The notes below the pieces were generated by a model. The model was not told where the DNA came from, did no database searches, and saw only the letters and a program-made list of their open reading frames with translations. DNA of 14,574 bases from an uncultured Bacteroides sp. (GTDB lineage: Bacteria > Bacteroidota > Bacteroidia > Bacteroidales > Bacteroidaceae). The position numbers and the translations under genes are program-made. Position 1 is the stretch's first letter. The number at the start of each line of letters is the position of its first letter. The stretch is taken from the NCBI GenBank assembly GCA_900766005.1, contig CAAFTU010000058.1:1-14574 (forward strand), written 5' to 3'. Positions 1-8,726 of the stretch are shown here, in pieces.

Positions 1-130
1 AAATAATCGTTTTTCATAACGCGAAGTAAGCAATACTTCACGAAGATAAAAAATTATCCCCACGAAAAATCTACTGACCCAGAATAAAACCATCCGCCTG
101 AGTTCAATATACAGAAGTCGGACACGGGTA
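1..130. other. Left-edge segment with no supportable gene
   Basis: I see no complete coding region here. A short inverted repeat (GAAGTA at 23-28, TACTTC at 34-39) could form a 6-bp hairpin. On the minus strand an ATG at 17-15 begins a reading frame (M-K-N-D-Y) that leaves the window at once. It could be the start of a neighbouring gene, but five codons are not enough to support it. Confidence 0.5.
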
Positions 131-160
131 AAAACAAAAAAGCCACCGATTTGGTGGCTT
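131..160 (-). terminator. Rho-independent terminator of the tRNA-Asn pair
   Basis: AGCCACC (141-147) pairs perfectly with GGTGGCT (153-159) around the 5-nt loop GATTT, and A140-T160 can extend the stem to 8 bp. Read on the minus strand, the stem is followed by a T-rich tract (complement of 131-141, AAAACAAAAAA). It begins 3 nt after the discriminator base of the second tRNA, so it fits as the end of the tRNA transcript. The 3-nt spacing leaves little trailer, so tRNA 3' maturation must trim into or near the stem. Confidence 0.85.
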
Positions 161-163
161 CTG

Positions 164-237
164 CTCTTCCTCTTGGACTTGAACCAAGGACCCTCTGATT
201 AACAGTCAGATGCTCTAACCGACTGAGCTAAGGAAGA
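164..237 (-). tRNA. tRNA-Asn (anticodon GTT), promoter-distal copy
   Basis: Read on the minus strand, this 74-nt sequence folds as a full cloverleaf. The acceptor stem TCTTCCT/AGGAAGA is a perfect 7 bp, the D-stem is GCTC/GAGC, the anticodon stem is TCTGA/TCAGA with loop CTGTTAA, and the T-stem is CTTGG/CCAAG with loop TTCAAGT. The anticodon is GTT, so it reads AAC and AAU (Asn). The discriminator base is G. CCA is not encoded (the next bases are CAG), so the end must be added by tRNA nucleotidyltransferase. The sequence is identical to the copy at 264-337. Confidence 0.97.
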
Positions 238-263
238 ATGTTGCAATTGAAATTTTGATTTCG

Positions 264-337
264 CTCTTCCTCTTGGACTTGAACCAAGGACCCTCTGATT
301 AACAGTCAGATGCTCTAACCGACTGAGCTAAGGAAGA
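264..337 (-). tRNA. tRNA-Asn (anticodon GTT), promoter-proximal copy
   Basis: This is a second 74-nt tRNA-Asn with the same cloverleaf, GTT anticodon and G discriminator, base for base identical to the copy at 164-237. It is the first gene of the minus-strand tRNA transcript, and a 26-nt spacer separates the two copies. CCA is not encoded (the following minus-strand bases are CGA). The near-consensus -7 element just upstream (359-366, minus strand) is the likely promoter for both. Confidence 0.97.
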
Positions 338-358
338 ATGTTTTTCTCAATTGCGATG

Positions 359-366
359 CAAAAGTA
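359..366 (-). promoter_or_regulatory. Candidate -7 element of the tRNA-Asn promoter
   Basis: On the minus strand this reads TACTTTTG, an exact match to the Bacteroides -7 consensus TAnnTTTG. A TTGC at 386-389 (minus strand) sits 19 nt upstream, in the position of the -33 TTTG box, but matches only partly. Transcription would begin a short way upstream of the first tRNA at 337. The element is seen in the sequence; promoter activity is inferred. Confidence 0.6.
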
Positions 367-389
367 GTAGGTTTTTTTGAAATATGCAA

Positions 390-397
390 TATCTTTG
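390..397 (+). promoter_or_regulatory. Candidate -7 element for the adenosine kinase cluster
   Basis: TATCTTTG matches the Bacteroides -7 consensus TAnnTTTG on the plus strand. No good TTTG box lies at the expected 19-21 nt upstream. A start site around 403-406 would leave a leader of only about 10 nt before the ATG at 415, which is short. Assignment to the 415 gene is therefore tentative. Confidence 0.45.
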
Positions 398-414
398 CAA
401 AAAAAAATTTTAAA

Positions 415-1404
415 ATGGATAAAATTATTGGATTGGGCAATGCCCTGGTGGACGTACTGGCTACGTTGAAAGATGATTCACTCTTGAATGAAATGCAACT
501 GCCTAAGGGTAGCATGCAGTTGATAGATAGTGCTAAGTTACAACAGATTAACTCTGTTTTTTCGAAGATGAAAACGCATTTGGCTACGGGCGGATCGGCC
601 GGAAATGCCATCCTCGGACTGGCTTGTTTGGGTGCAGAAACGGGTTTTATCGGAAAAATAGGAAATGATGAGTTTGGCGAATTTTTTCGAGAAAATCTTC
701 AGAAAAATAAGATTGAAGACAAATTGTTGCTTTCCGATCAGTTGCCTTCGGGGGTAGCATCGACCTTTATTTCTCCGGATGGCGAACGTACTTTCGGTAC
801 TTTTTTGGGTGCTGCGGCTTCGTTGAAAGCTGAAGATTTGTCGCTCGACATGTTTAAAGGGTATGCTTACCTATTTATAGAAGGTTATCTGGTGCAGGAT
901 CATGAGATGATTCTCCGTGCCATCGAACTGGCCAAGGAGGCTGGGCTGCAAATCTGCCTCGATTTGGCAAGTTATAACATCGTGGCTGCCGACCTCGAAT
1001 TCTTTACCTTATTAATAAATAAGTATGTGGATATCGTTTTTGCCAACGAAGAAGAGGCAAAGGCTTTCACAGGCAAAGAACCGGAAGAAGCGCTGGAGAT
1101 GATTGCCAAGATGTGTAGCATTGCTATTGTGAAGGTGGGTGCTCAAGGTTCGTATATCCGCAAGGGTACAGAGGAACTGAAAGTGGAGGCTATTGCTGTC
1201 GACAAGGTGGTGGATACTACCGGGGCAGGTGATTATTTCGCTGGCGGTTTCTTGTTCGGACTCACGGGCGGCTACTCGTTGGAAAAATGTGCTAAAATAG
1301 GTTCTTTGCTGTCGGGAAATGTCATTCAGGTGGTAGGAACTACGATGCCGAAAGCCCGTTGGGATGAAATTAAGTTAAATGTGAATAAGATTCTCGCGGA
1401 ATAA
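415..1404 (+). CDS. PfkB-family sugar/nucleoside kinase, probable adenosine kinase
   Basis: This 329-aa protein has the ribokinase/PfkB fold. It has an N-terminal GLGNALVD strand (residues 6-13) and a substrate-binding glycine pair in GGSAGN (59-64). NEEEA (211-215) and the nucleotide-proximal VKVGAQG (239-245) follow. The anion-hole and catalytic signature DTTGAGD is at 267-273, with D273 as the expected catalytic base. Length and architecture match the bacterial proteins usually annotated as adenosine kinase (adenosine + ATP to AMP + ADP, cytosolic). Substrate specificity within PfkB cannot be read reliably from motifs, but ahcY two genes downstream produces adenosine and supports the call. 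The ATG at 415 follows an A/T-rich leader typical of Bacteroidetes start sites. It is the first gene of the 415-7147 cluster. Alternatives are a ribokinase- or fructokinase-type sugar kinase. Confidence 0.85.
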   Translation: MDKIIGLGNALVDVLATLKDDSLLNEMQLPKGSMQLIDSAKLQQINSVFSKMKTHLATGGSAGNAILGLACLGAETGFIGKIGNDEFGEFFRENLQKNKIEDKLLLSDQLPSGVASTFISPDGERTFGTFLGAAASLKAEDLSLDMFKGYAYLFIEGYLVQDHEMILRAIELAKEAGLQICLDLASYNIVAADLEFFTLLINKYVDIVFANEEEAKAFTGKEPEEALEMIAKMCSIAIVKVGAQGSYIRKGTEELKVEAIAVDKVVDTTGAGDYFAGGFLFGLTGGYSLEKCAKIGSLLSGNVIQVVGTTMPKARWDEIKLNVNKILAE

Positions 1405-1449
1405 TCGCAGATTGAGTTACTTTTACAACTCATTTATAGTGAAAGAAGT

Positions 1450-3141
1450 ATGAAGAAAATGCTGAATGGGCGGGTAGCGGTCATCGTTGTGGGTGTGTTG
1501 GCTACCGCAGCTTTTTTTAGTTTCAAGAGTGGCGACGACCGTAATTTCCAAGTTGCCAAGAATCTGGATATATTCAATGCGATTGTAAAAGAGCTGGATA
1601 TGTTCTATGTAGACACCATCGATCCGAATAAGACGATCCGGACCGGCATCGACAATATGCTTTATTCGCTCGATCCGTATACGGAGTATTATCCGGAGGA
1701 AGACCAAAGCGAACTGGAGCAGATGGTGAAGGGTAGTTTCGGCGGTATCGGTTCGCTGATCAGTTACAACCCGAAGTTGAAGCGTTCGATGATTGCCGAG
1801 CCGTTTGAGGGCACTCCGGCTGCCTTGGCCGGACTGAAGGCGGGGGATGTGCTGATGGAAATCGATGGGGTGGACCTCGCAGGCAAAGATAATGCGCAGG
1901 TCAGCCAGCTGCTGCGCGGACCGGCGGAAACCAGTTTTCAGCTGAAGGTGGAACGTCCGAACGAGAAGGGTGGACGCACTCCGATGGAGTTTACCATTGT
2001 CCGCAAGTCTATTCAGACACCTACCATTCCGTATGCGGGTATGCTGGAGAATCAGGTGGGGTATATCAATGTGAGTACCTTTTCCGGCAATCCTTCGAAG
2101 GGGTTCAAAAAGGCTTTTCTCGAGTTGAAGGAGCAGGGCGCTACTTCTCTGGTTATCGACCTTCGCAACAACGGGGGCGGATTGCTGGATGAGGCGGTGG
2201 AGATTGCCAACTATTTCTTGCCTCGGGGAAAAGTGATTGTGACTACGAAGGGGAAGATTCCGCAGGCGGGCAACACGTATAAGACACTGCGTGAACCGCT
2301 CGACCTGGACATTCCGATTGTGGTCTTGGTGAACAGTGCCACGGCTTCTGCTTCTGAAATTTTGTCGGGTTCGTTGCAGGACCTCGACCGTGCCGTGATT
2401 GTGGGCAACCGCACTTTCGGTAAAGGACTGGTGCAGGTGCCCCGTTCTTTGCCGTATGGAGGCATGATGAAGGTCACTACTTCTAAATATTATATTCCCA
2501 GTGGCCGCTGTGTGCAGGCCATTGACTACAAGCACCGGAATCCGGACGGAAGCGTGGGCGTTATTCCCGACAGTCTGACCAAGGTGTTCCACACGGCAGC
2601 CGGACGTGAAGTGCGTGATGGTGGCGGTGTGATGCCCGATATTGTGGTCAAGGAGGATAAGTTGCCCAATATCCTGTTCTACCTGGTGCGCGATAACCTG
2701 ATTTTCGATTATGCTACTCAATATTGTCTGCAGCATCCTACAATTGCTGAACCTCAGGCTTTTGAAGTGACTGATGCCGATTATCAGGCGTTCAAGGACA
2801 TGGTGAAGAAAGCCGACTTCAAATACGATCAGCAAAGCGAAAAAATTCTTAAGACTCTGAAGGAAGCTGCTGAGTTTGAGGGTTATATGAAAGATGCTTC
2901 GGCCGAGTTTGAAGCACTCGAGAAAAAACTGAACCACGATCTCGACCGTGATTTGGATTATTTCTCTTCGGATATTAAAAATATGATTGCTTCTGAAATT
3001 ATCAAGCGTTATTATTATCAGCGCGGCGGAATTATCCAGCAGTTGAAGGATGACAACGATTTGAAGGAGGCATTGAAGGTGCTGGGCGATCCGGTAAAAT
3101 ACAAGGAGATGCTGAGTGCACCGGTGACAGAAAAAAAGTAA
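1450..3141 (+). CDS. S41-family C-terminal processing peptidase (PDZ protease)
   Basis: This 563-aa envelope protease has an N-terminal hydrophobic segment (about residues 8-24) acting as signal sequence or membrane anchor; there is no lipobox cysteine. A PDZ domain follows (about 95-185, including LAGLKAGDVLMEIDGVDL at 126-143). The S41 core runs about 200-400 with LVIDLRNNGGG (234-244). The likely catalytic dyad is S300 (in NSATASASE) and K325 (in RTFGKG), spaced 25 residues apart as in Tsp/CtpA enzymes. Family members cleave C-termini of periplasmic or secreted proteins. About 140 C-terminal residues (about 420-563) extend past the core and are charged and probably helical. It starts 45 nt after the kinase gene and ends 29 nt before ahcY, so co-transcription is likely. 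Its substrate and any link to its metabolic neighbours are unknown. Confidence 0.93.
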   Translation: MKKMLNGRVAVIVVGVLATAAFFSFKSGDDRNFQVAKNLDIFNAIVKELDMFYVDTIDPNKTIRTGIDNMLYSLDPYTEYYPEEDQSELEQMVKGSFGGIGSLISYNPKLKRSMIAEPFEGTPAALAGLKAGDVLMEIDGVDLAGKDNAQVSQLLRGPAETSFQLKVERPNEKGGRTPMEFTIVRKSIQTPTIPYAGMLENQVGYINVSTFSGNPSKGFKKAFLELKEQGATSLVIDLRNNGGGLLDEAVEIANYFLPRGKVIVTTKGKIPQAGNTYKTLREPLDLDIPIVVLVNSATASASEILSGSLQDLDRAVIVGNRTFGKGLVQVPRSLPYGGMMKVTTSKYYIPSGRCVQAIDYKHRNPDGSVGVIPDSLTKVFHTAAGREVRDGGGVMPDIVVKEDKLPNILFYLVRDNLIFDYATQYCLQHPTIAEPQAFEVTDADYQAFKDMVKKADFKYDQQSEKILKTLKEAAEFEGYMKDASAEFEALEKKLNHDLDRDLDYFSSDIKNMIASEIIKRYYYQRGGIIQQLKDDNDLKEALKVLGDPVKYKEMLSAPVTEKK

Positions 3142-3170
3142 AAACTACATTATATTAAATAAATAACAAT

Positions 3171-4589
<1,419 letters not shown>

Positions 4590-4615
4590 TCTGGCAGAAA
4601 ATCCATTGTACTGAT

Positions 4616-7147
4616 ATGAAAAGATTTCTTCCCGATCTCATAGCCATTTTGGCGTTTGTCCTTCTTTCCTTCGCTTATTTCTTTCCGGCGGATATGGAAG
4701 GCCGTATCTTGTTTCAGCACGACTCCGTTGCCGGAGTGGGTGCCGGACAGGAATCGAAAGAGTATCTTGAACGGACAGGAGAACGTACGCGATGGACGAA
4801 TGCCATTTTTGGCGGTATGCCGACCTATCAGATGTCTCCCAGCTACGATTCCACGAAGGTGTTGAATTGGGCGGAAAAACTCTATCGTCTCTATCTTCCT
4901 GATTATGTGATGCTCACATTTATGATGATGATAGGGTTTTACCTTCTTTTGAGGGCATTCGGTCTTTCGGTGTGGCTGGCAAGCTTGGGCGGAATCGTGT
5001 GGGCTTTTTCTTCCTATTTCTTTATTTTGATATCGGCCGGACATATCTGGAAGTTTATCACATTGGCCTATGTACCACCCACGATTGCGGGGGTGGTACT
5101 GGCTTATCGAAAGAAATATTTGTTGGGAGGGGTGGTCACCGCTTTCTTTATTGCGTTGCAAATCCTTTCCAACCATATTCAGATGAGCTATTACTTCATG
5201 TTCGTCATTCTTTTTATGGTCGTTGCTTATTTTGCAGATGCGTACCAGAAGAAAGAACTGCCTCACTTCTTTAAGGCCAGTGCGGTGTTGGTGCTGGCGG
5301 CAGCAGTGGGAGCTTGTATCAATCTTTCCAATCTGTATCATACGTATGAATACAGTAAGGAGACGATGCGTGGCAAGAGTGAACTGAAGCAGGAGGTGGC
5401 TGCGGCCAAGCAGACAAGTAGCGGTCTGGACCGTGATTATATCACGGCTTGGAGCTATGGTATCGGTGAAACCTGGTCGCTGCTGGTGCCCAATGTGAAA
5501 GGAGGATCATCCTCTGCTATCCTGTCGCAGAGCAAGGCGGCTATGGAGAAGGCAAACCCGATGTATGGAAGTGTGTATTCGCAGTTTCCTCAGTATTTCG
5601 GCGACCAGCCGTGGACAGCCGGACCGGTGTATGTAGGTGCGTTTGTGCTGTTTCTCTTCGTGTTGGGTTGCTTTATTGTAAAAGGACCTTTGAAATGGGC
5701 TTTGTTGGGGGCTACTGTGTTTTCTATCTTGCTTTCATGGGGAAAGAACCTGATGGGACTGACCGATTTCTTTATCGACTATGTACCGCTGTATAATAAG
5801 TTCCGTGCAGTTTCTTCCATATTGGTCATTGCCGAGTTTACTATTCCGTTGCTGGCTGTGTTGGCATTGAAGGAAATTGTCGGTAAGCCCGCTGTTTTGA
5901 AAGAGAAGGAAAGCCGCACTGCCTTGTTCATTTCGTTGGCGCTGACGGCTGGGGTAGCACTGCTTCTGGCGGTGGCTCCCGGTATGCTTTTCTCTGATTT
6001 TGTCACTCCTCGTGAGATGGCGGCTTTGCAGCAGGGTCTCCCTCAGGAACACCTGATGCCGCTTGTTAGCAATATGACGGAGATGCGGGAGGCTATTGTT
6101 GCTTCTGATGCATGGCGCAGTTTCTTCATTATTGTGATAGGGTGTGTGCTGTTGTTCTTGTATCAGCAGCAGAAATTGAAGGCTTCACTGATGGTGGCTG
6201 GTGTTACTTTGCTGTGTCTGGCAGATATGTGGACCGTCAACAAACGCTATCTGAATGATGATCTGTTTGTGCCTAAATCCCAACGTACTGAAGCGTTTGT
6301 GAAGACACAGGCAGATGAAATCATCTTGCAGGATACCGCCCAAAACTATCGGGTGCTCAATTTTGTCGGTTTCCCCGGCAATACTTTTAATGAGAACAAT
6401 ACAGCTTATTGGCATAAGAGTGTGGGAGGATATCATGCAGCCAAACTGCGTCGGTATCAGGAGATGATTGACCACCATATTATGCCTGAGATGGAAGCCA
6501 CATATCGGGAGGTAGCTCAAGCATCCGGCCGGATGGACAGTGTGGATGCTTCGAAGTTTCGTGTACTGAATATGCTGAACACCAAATATTTTATATTCCC
6601 TGCCGGCAAGGATGGTCAGCCTGTTCCTGTTGTCAATCCGTATGCTTATGGCAATGCCTGGTTTGTGGATCGCGTTCAGTATGTAAAGGATGCGAATGAA
6701 GAAATTGCAGCACTGAACACCGTTGTGCCCACCGAAACGGCTGTGGTTGATGCGAAATTTAAAGATGCATTGACTGGTTGGAGTGAGGGGCATAAGGATG
6801 CAGAGTCTGTGGTGCAGCTGACTTCCTACGAACCCAATCGCTTGACGTATCATGTATCATCAGCGAAGGGGGGAGTTGTTGTCTTTTCGGAAATTTACTA
6901 TCCCGGCTGGCAGGCAACGATAGACGGTGCCCCGGTTGATATTGCCCGTGCAGACTATATCCTGCGCGCCATGCATGTTCCCTCCGGATCGCATACAATT
7001 GAAATGTGGTTTGAGCCGCAGAGTATTCGGGTGACTGAAACAATTGCCTATGTGGCATTGGCTTTGCTGGTAATAGGAGTCATGGCTTGGGTGTGGCGTC
7101 AGAAAAACAACTGGATAAAGGGGGGCATAAAGAATAACCGTCCCTAA
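4616..7147 (+). CDS. YfhO-family polytopic membrane protein
   Basis: This 843-aa integral membrane protein has about a dozen or more hydrophobic segments (for example near 6-23, 99-140, 143-163, 188-206, 219-236, 338-374, 397-421, 435-458, 502-538) and a last one at about 809-827. The first extracytoplasmic loop holds FQHDS (33-37), with an Asp placed as in GT-C glycosyltransferases. The C-terminal soluble part contains EIYYPGWQATIDG (759-771) and a beta-rich module before the final helix, which is characteristic of YfhO proteins. In Firmicutes, YfhO has been linked to glycosylation of lipoteichoic acid; in Bacteroidetes the role is not established, so a lipid-linked sugar transferase role is only a family-level guess. 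It starts 26 nt after ahcY and is the last gene before a terminator, so it is probably the distal gene of that operon. Confidence 0.85.
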   Translation: MKRFLPDLIAILAFVLLSFAYFFPADMEGRILFQHDSVAGVGAGQESKEYLERTGERTRWTNAIFGGMPTYQMSPSYDSTKVLNWAEKLYRLYLPDYVMLTFMMMIGFYLLLRAFGLSVWLASLGGIVWAFSSYFFILISAGHIWKFITLAYVPPTIAGVVLAYRKKYLLGGVVTAFFIALQILSNHIQMSYYFMFVILFMVVAYFADAYQKKELPHFFKASAVLVLAAAVGACINLSNLYHTYEYSKETMRGKSELKQEVAAAKQTSSGLDRDYITAWSYGIGETWSLLVPNVKGGSSSAILSQSKAAMEKANPMYGSVYSQFPQYFGDQPWTAGPVYVGAFVLFLFVLGCFIVKGPLKWALLGATVFSILLSWGKNLMGLTDFFIDYVPLYNKFRAVSSILVIAEFTIPLLAVLALKEIVGKPAVLKEKESRTALFISLALTAGVALLLAVAPGMLFSDFVTPREMAALQQGLPQEHLMPLVSNMTEMREAIVASDAWRSFFIIVIGCVLLFLYQQQKLKASLMVAGVTLLCLADMWTVNKRYLNDDLFVPKSQRTEAFVKTQADEIILQDTAQNYRVLNFVGFPGNTFNENNTAYWHKSVGGYHAAKLRRYQEMIDHHIMPEMEATYREVAQASGRMDSVDASKFRVLNMLNTKYFIFPAGKDGQPVPVVNPYAYGNAWFVDRVQYVKDANEEIAALNTVVPTETAVVDAKFKDALTGWSEGHKDAESVVQLTSYEPNRLTYHVSSAKGGVVVFSEIYYPGWQATIDGAPVDIARADYILRAMHVPSGSHTIEMWFEPQSIRVTETIAYVALALLVIGVMAWVWRQKNNWIKGGIKNNRP

Positions 7148-7160
7148 AGTATAACACTAA

Positions 7161-7211
7161 AAGAGAGCGTGTATGCTGATTGATTGCAGCATATGCGCTC
7201 TTTTCTTATTT
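7161..7211 (+). terminator. Rho-independent terminator after the YfhO gene
   Basis: AGAGCGTGTATGCTG (7164-7178) pairs with CAGCATATGCGCTCT (7187-7201) through 15 bp, including two G-U pairs, around an 8-nt loop. TTTTCTTATTT follows. It begins 16 nt after the YfhO stop codon and separates the first gene cluster from the efflux operon. Confidence 0.85.
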
Positions 7212-7335
7212 ACAGAAATCGAATCGGACGGTAAAAACATTGAAAAGGGAAAATATGAACATAATAGTTTCGTTTGTGGATATCCCATATTGAGGGCAAG
7301 AGGCTATATTTGCGGTCAATTATAGAAAGACTGAT
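7212..7335 (+). promoter_or_regulatory. Promoter region of the efflux operon
   Basis: TATATTTG at 7305-7312 is an exact match to the Bacteroides -7 consensus TAnnTTTG. It lies 23 nt before the ATG at 7336, which would place the transcription start about 16-18 nt before the gene. The -33 box is poor: the nearest TTTG (7273-7276) is 28 nt upstream rather than 19-21. A perfect 8-bp palindrome GGATATCC lies at 7278-7285, between that TTTG and the -7 element. A weak -33 box would fit a promoter that needs an activator, and an AraC-family gene lies in the same operon, but this is inference. Confidence 0.6.
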
Positions 7336-8661
7336 ATGAAAAAACTACTGTTCATTTTTGCCTTTTTCTGTTTCCCCGCAGCTGTCTTGTCTGCACAAGA
7401 GGTTTTGACATTGCAAGATTGTCTTCGCTGGGGTATTGAAAATAACCTCTCTTTGCAGGAAAAGCGCAATGAAATGAGGAAAAGCAAGTATGCTATTTCC
7501 GAAAATCGTGCGAAATTGTTGCCGCAAATTAATGCGTTTGCCAATTTTAATGACAATTTTGATCCTCCCGTGTCGGTAACTGATGGTTCTGCATACGGTA
7601 ATCCTTACAATGTGACTCACACCCTGCAGTTTAACTCTAGCGCAGGTTTGCAGTTGCAGATGCCGCTGTATAATCAGACGGTGTATACGGCACTCTCTAT
7701 TTCCAAACTGCTCGATGAAATCAGTCGTTTGTCTTATGGCAAGGCTAGAGAGGATTTGATGATGCAGATTGCTAAAATGTATTATCTCGGTCAGGCTACG
7801 GCCGAACAGCTTTCTTTGGTGAAGGCAAACATTGCCCGTCTGGAAGCGTTGCGTAACATCACATTGGCATTTTTCGACAACGGTATGGCTATGGAGGTAG
7901 ATGTCAAACGTGTAAATATCAATCTGGAGAATCTTCAGGTGCAGTATGATAATGCGAAAACCATGCTGGCTCAGCAATTGAATATGTTGAAATATGTCAT
8001 GGATTACCCGGCAGACAAAGAGATTGCCTTGGAGCCGGTTGATGCTCAGGTGCTGGCACCTATCGAACTGACAGGACTTTCGGAAAATCTGTATGAATTC
8101 CAGCTCCTTCAGTCACAAAGCGAAGTGGCCGAACGCCAGAAGAAAATGATCCGCAATGGTTATATCCCTTCGTTGACGCTGACTGGAAACTGGATGTATC
8201 AGGCTTATACGGATAAACTGTATCATTGGTTCCATTCCGGACCTTCCAATCACTGGTATCGTTCATATGGTATCGGACTGGCTTTGCGCATTCCTATTTT
8301 CGACGGATTGGACAAGCGTAATAAAGTGCGTAAGGCGAAAATTGATTTGGAAAATATCCGCTTGACTCAGGAGAACACACGCAAGAATTTGCAGACTCAA
8401 TATGTCAATGCAACCAATGACTTGATGAACAATCAGCGGAATTTCAAGAAGCAGAAAGATAATTATCTTTTGGCTGAAGATGTGTATGAAGTTACTTCTG
8501 ACCGCTATAAAGAAGGTATCGCTTCCATGACGGAAGTGTTGCAGGATGAAATGCGTATGAGTGAGGCGCAGAACAACTATATCAGCGCGCATTATAACTA
8601 TCGCATTACGCATTTGTCTTTGCTAAAGCTGACAGGTAGAGTAGAAAGTTTGCTTAAATAA
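7336..8661 (+). CDS. TolC-family outer membrane efflux protein
   Basis: This 441-aa protein has a clear Sec signal peptide (MKK, then a hydrophobic stretch to about residue 18, with a likely cleavage site after LSA at 20). Two outer membrane efflux protein (OEP) repeats follow. The first opens with LTLQDCLRWGIENNLSL (24-40) and contains LLPQINAFANF (61-71). The second contains YIPSLTLTGNW (276-286) and the strand-turn signature LALRIPIFDG (315-324), followed by long helices to the C-terminus. Proteins of this family trimerise into a beta-barrel plus alpha-barrel tunnel across the outer membrane and periplasm. It is the first gene of the efflux operon, 65 nt ahead of the adaptor gene, so it should supply the exit duct for the pump encoded at 9826-11466. 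Confidence 0.95.
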   Translation: MKKLLFIFAFFCFPAAVLSAQEVLTLQDCLRWGIENNLSLQEKRNEMRKSKYAISENRAKLLPQINAFANFNDNFDPPVSVTDGSAYGNPYNVTHTLQFNSSAGLQLQMPLYNQTVYTALSISKLLDEISRLSYGKAREDLMMQIAKMYYLGQATAEQLSLVKANIARLEALRNITLAFFDNGMAMEVDVKRVNINLENLQVQYDNAKTMLAQQLNMLKYVMDYPADKEIALEPVDAQVLAPIELTGLSENLYEFQLLQSQSEVAERQKKMIRNGYIPSLTLTGNWMYQAYTDKLYHWFHSGPSNHWYRSYGIGLALRIPIFDGLDKRNKVRKAKIDLENIRLTQENTRKNLQTQYVNATNDLMNNQRNFKKQKDNYLLAEDVYEVTSDRYKEGIASMTEVLQDEMRMSEAQNNYISAHYNYRITHLSLLKLTGRVESLLK

Positions 8662-8666
8662 TCAAT

Positions 8667-8690
8667 AGGAGGAGTCTTTGCATGCCTCCT
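8667..8690 (+). other. Small inverted repeat between the TolC and adaptor genes
   Basis: AGGAGG (8667-8672) and CCTCCT (8685-8690) form a 6-bp, G/C-rich stem around 12 nt, followed by TTGTTT. It lies just after the TolC stop codon, in the largest gap of the efflux operon. It could attenuate transcription or protect an upstream mRNA end. It is short, and a function is not demonstrated. Confidence 0.35.
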
Positions 8691-8726
8691 TGTTTCAACC
8701 GAACTAAAAGATAAAAAATAACCGAT

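Larger units (their letters stand above)
163..342. repeat. Tandem duplication of the tRNA-Asn unit, 100-bp period
   Basis: Bases 163-242 and 263-342 are identical, covering each tRNA plus one base of 3' flank and about 5 bases of 5' flank. Identity ends just outside the mature tRNA sequence. That fits either a recent tandem duplication or copies kept identical by gene conversion. Confidence 0.9.

Noticed and set aside
1..17. Possible start of a minus-strand gene (ATG at 17-15, M-K-N-D-Y)
   Set aside because: Only five codons are visible before the window edge, so it cannot be distinguished from a chance ATG.
164..337. tRNA-associated integration site (att) or mobile element
   Set aside because: There is no integrase, no partial tRNA 3' end repeated elsewhere in the window, and the surrounding genes are housekeeping. 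The repeat is simply two intact tRNA genes.
1413..1432. Possible hairpin TGAGTT / AACTCA between the kinase and protease genes
   Set aside because: A 6-bp AT-containing stem with an 8-nt loop and no T-tract is too weak to call a terminator in a likely operon.
1423..2937. 504-aa open frame on the minus strand opposite the S41 protease gene
   Set aside because: It overlaps a clearly conserved protease with an intact catalytic dyad. The antisense translation is rich in His, Arg, Gln and Leu, shows no recognisable domain, and is explained by the codon pattern of the sense gene.
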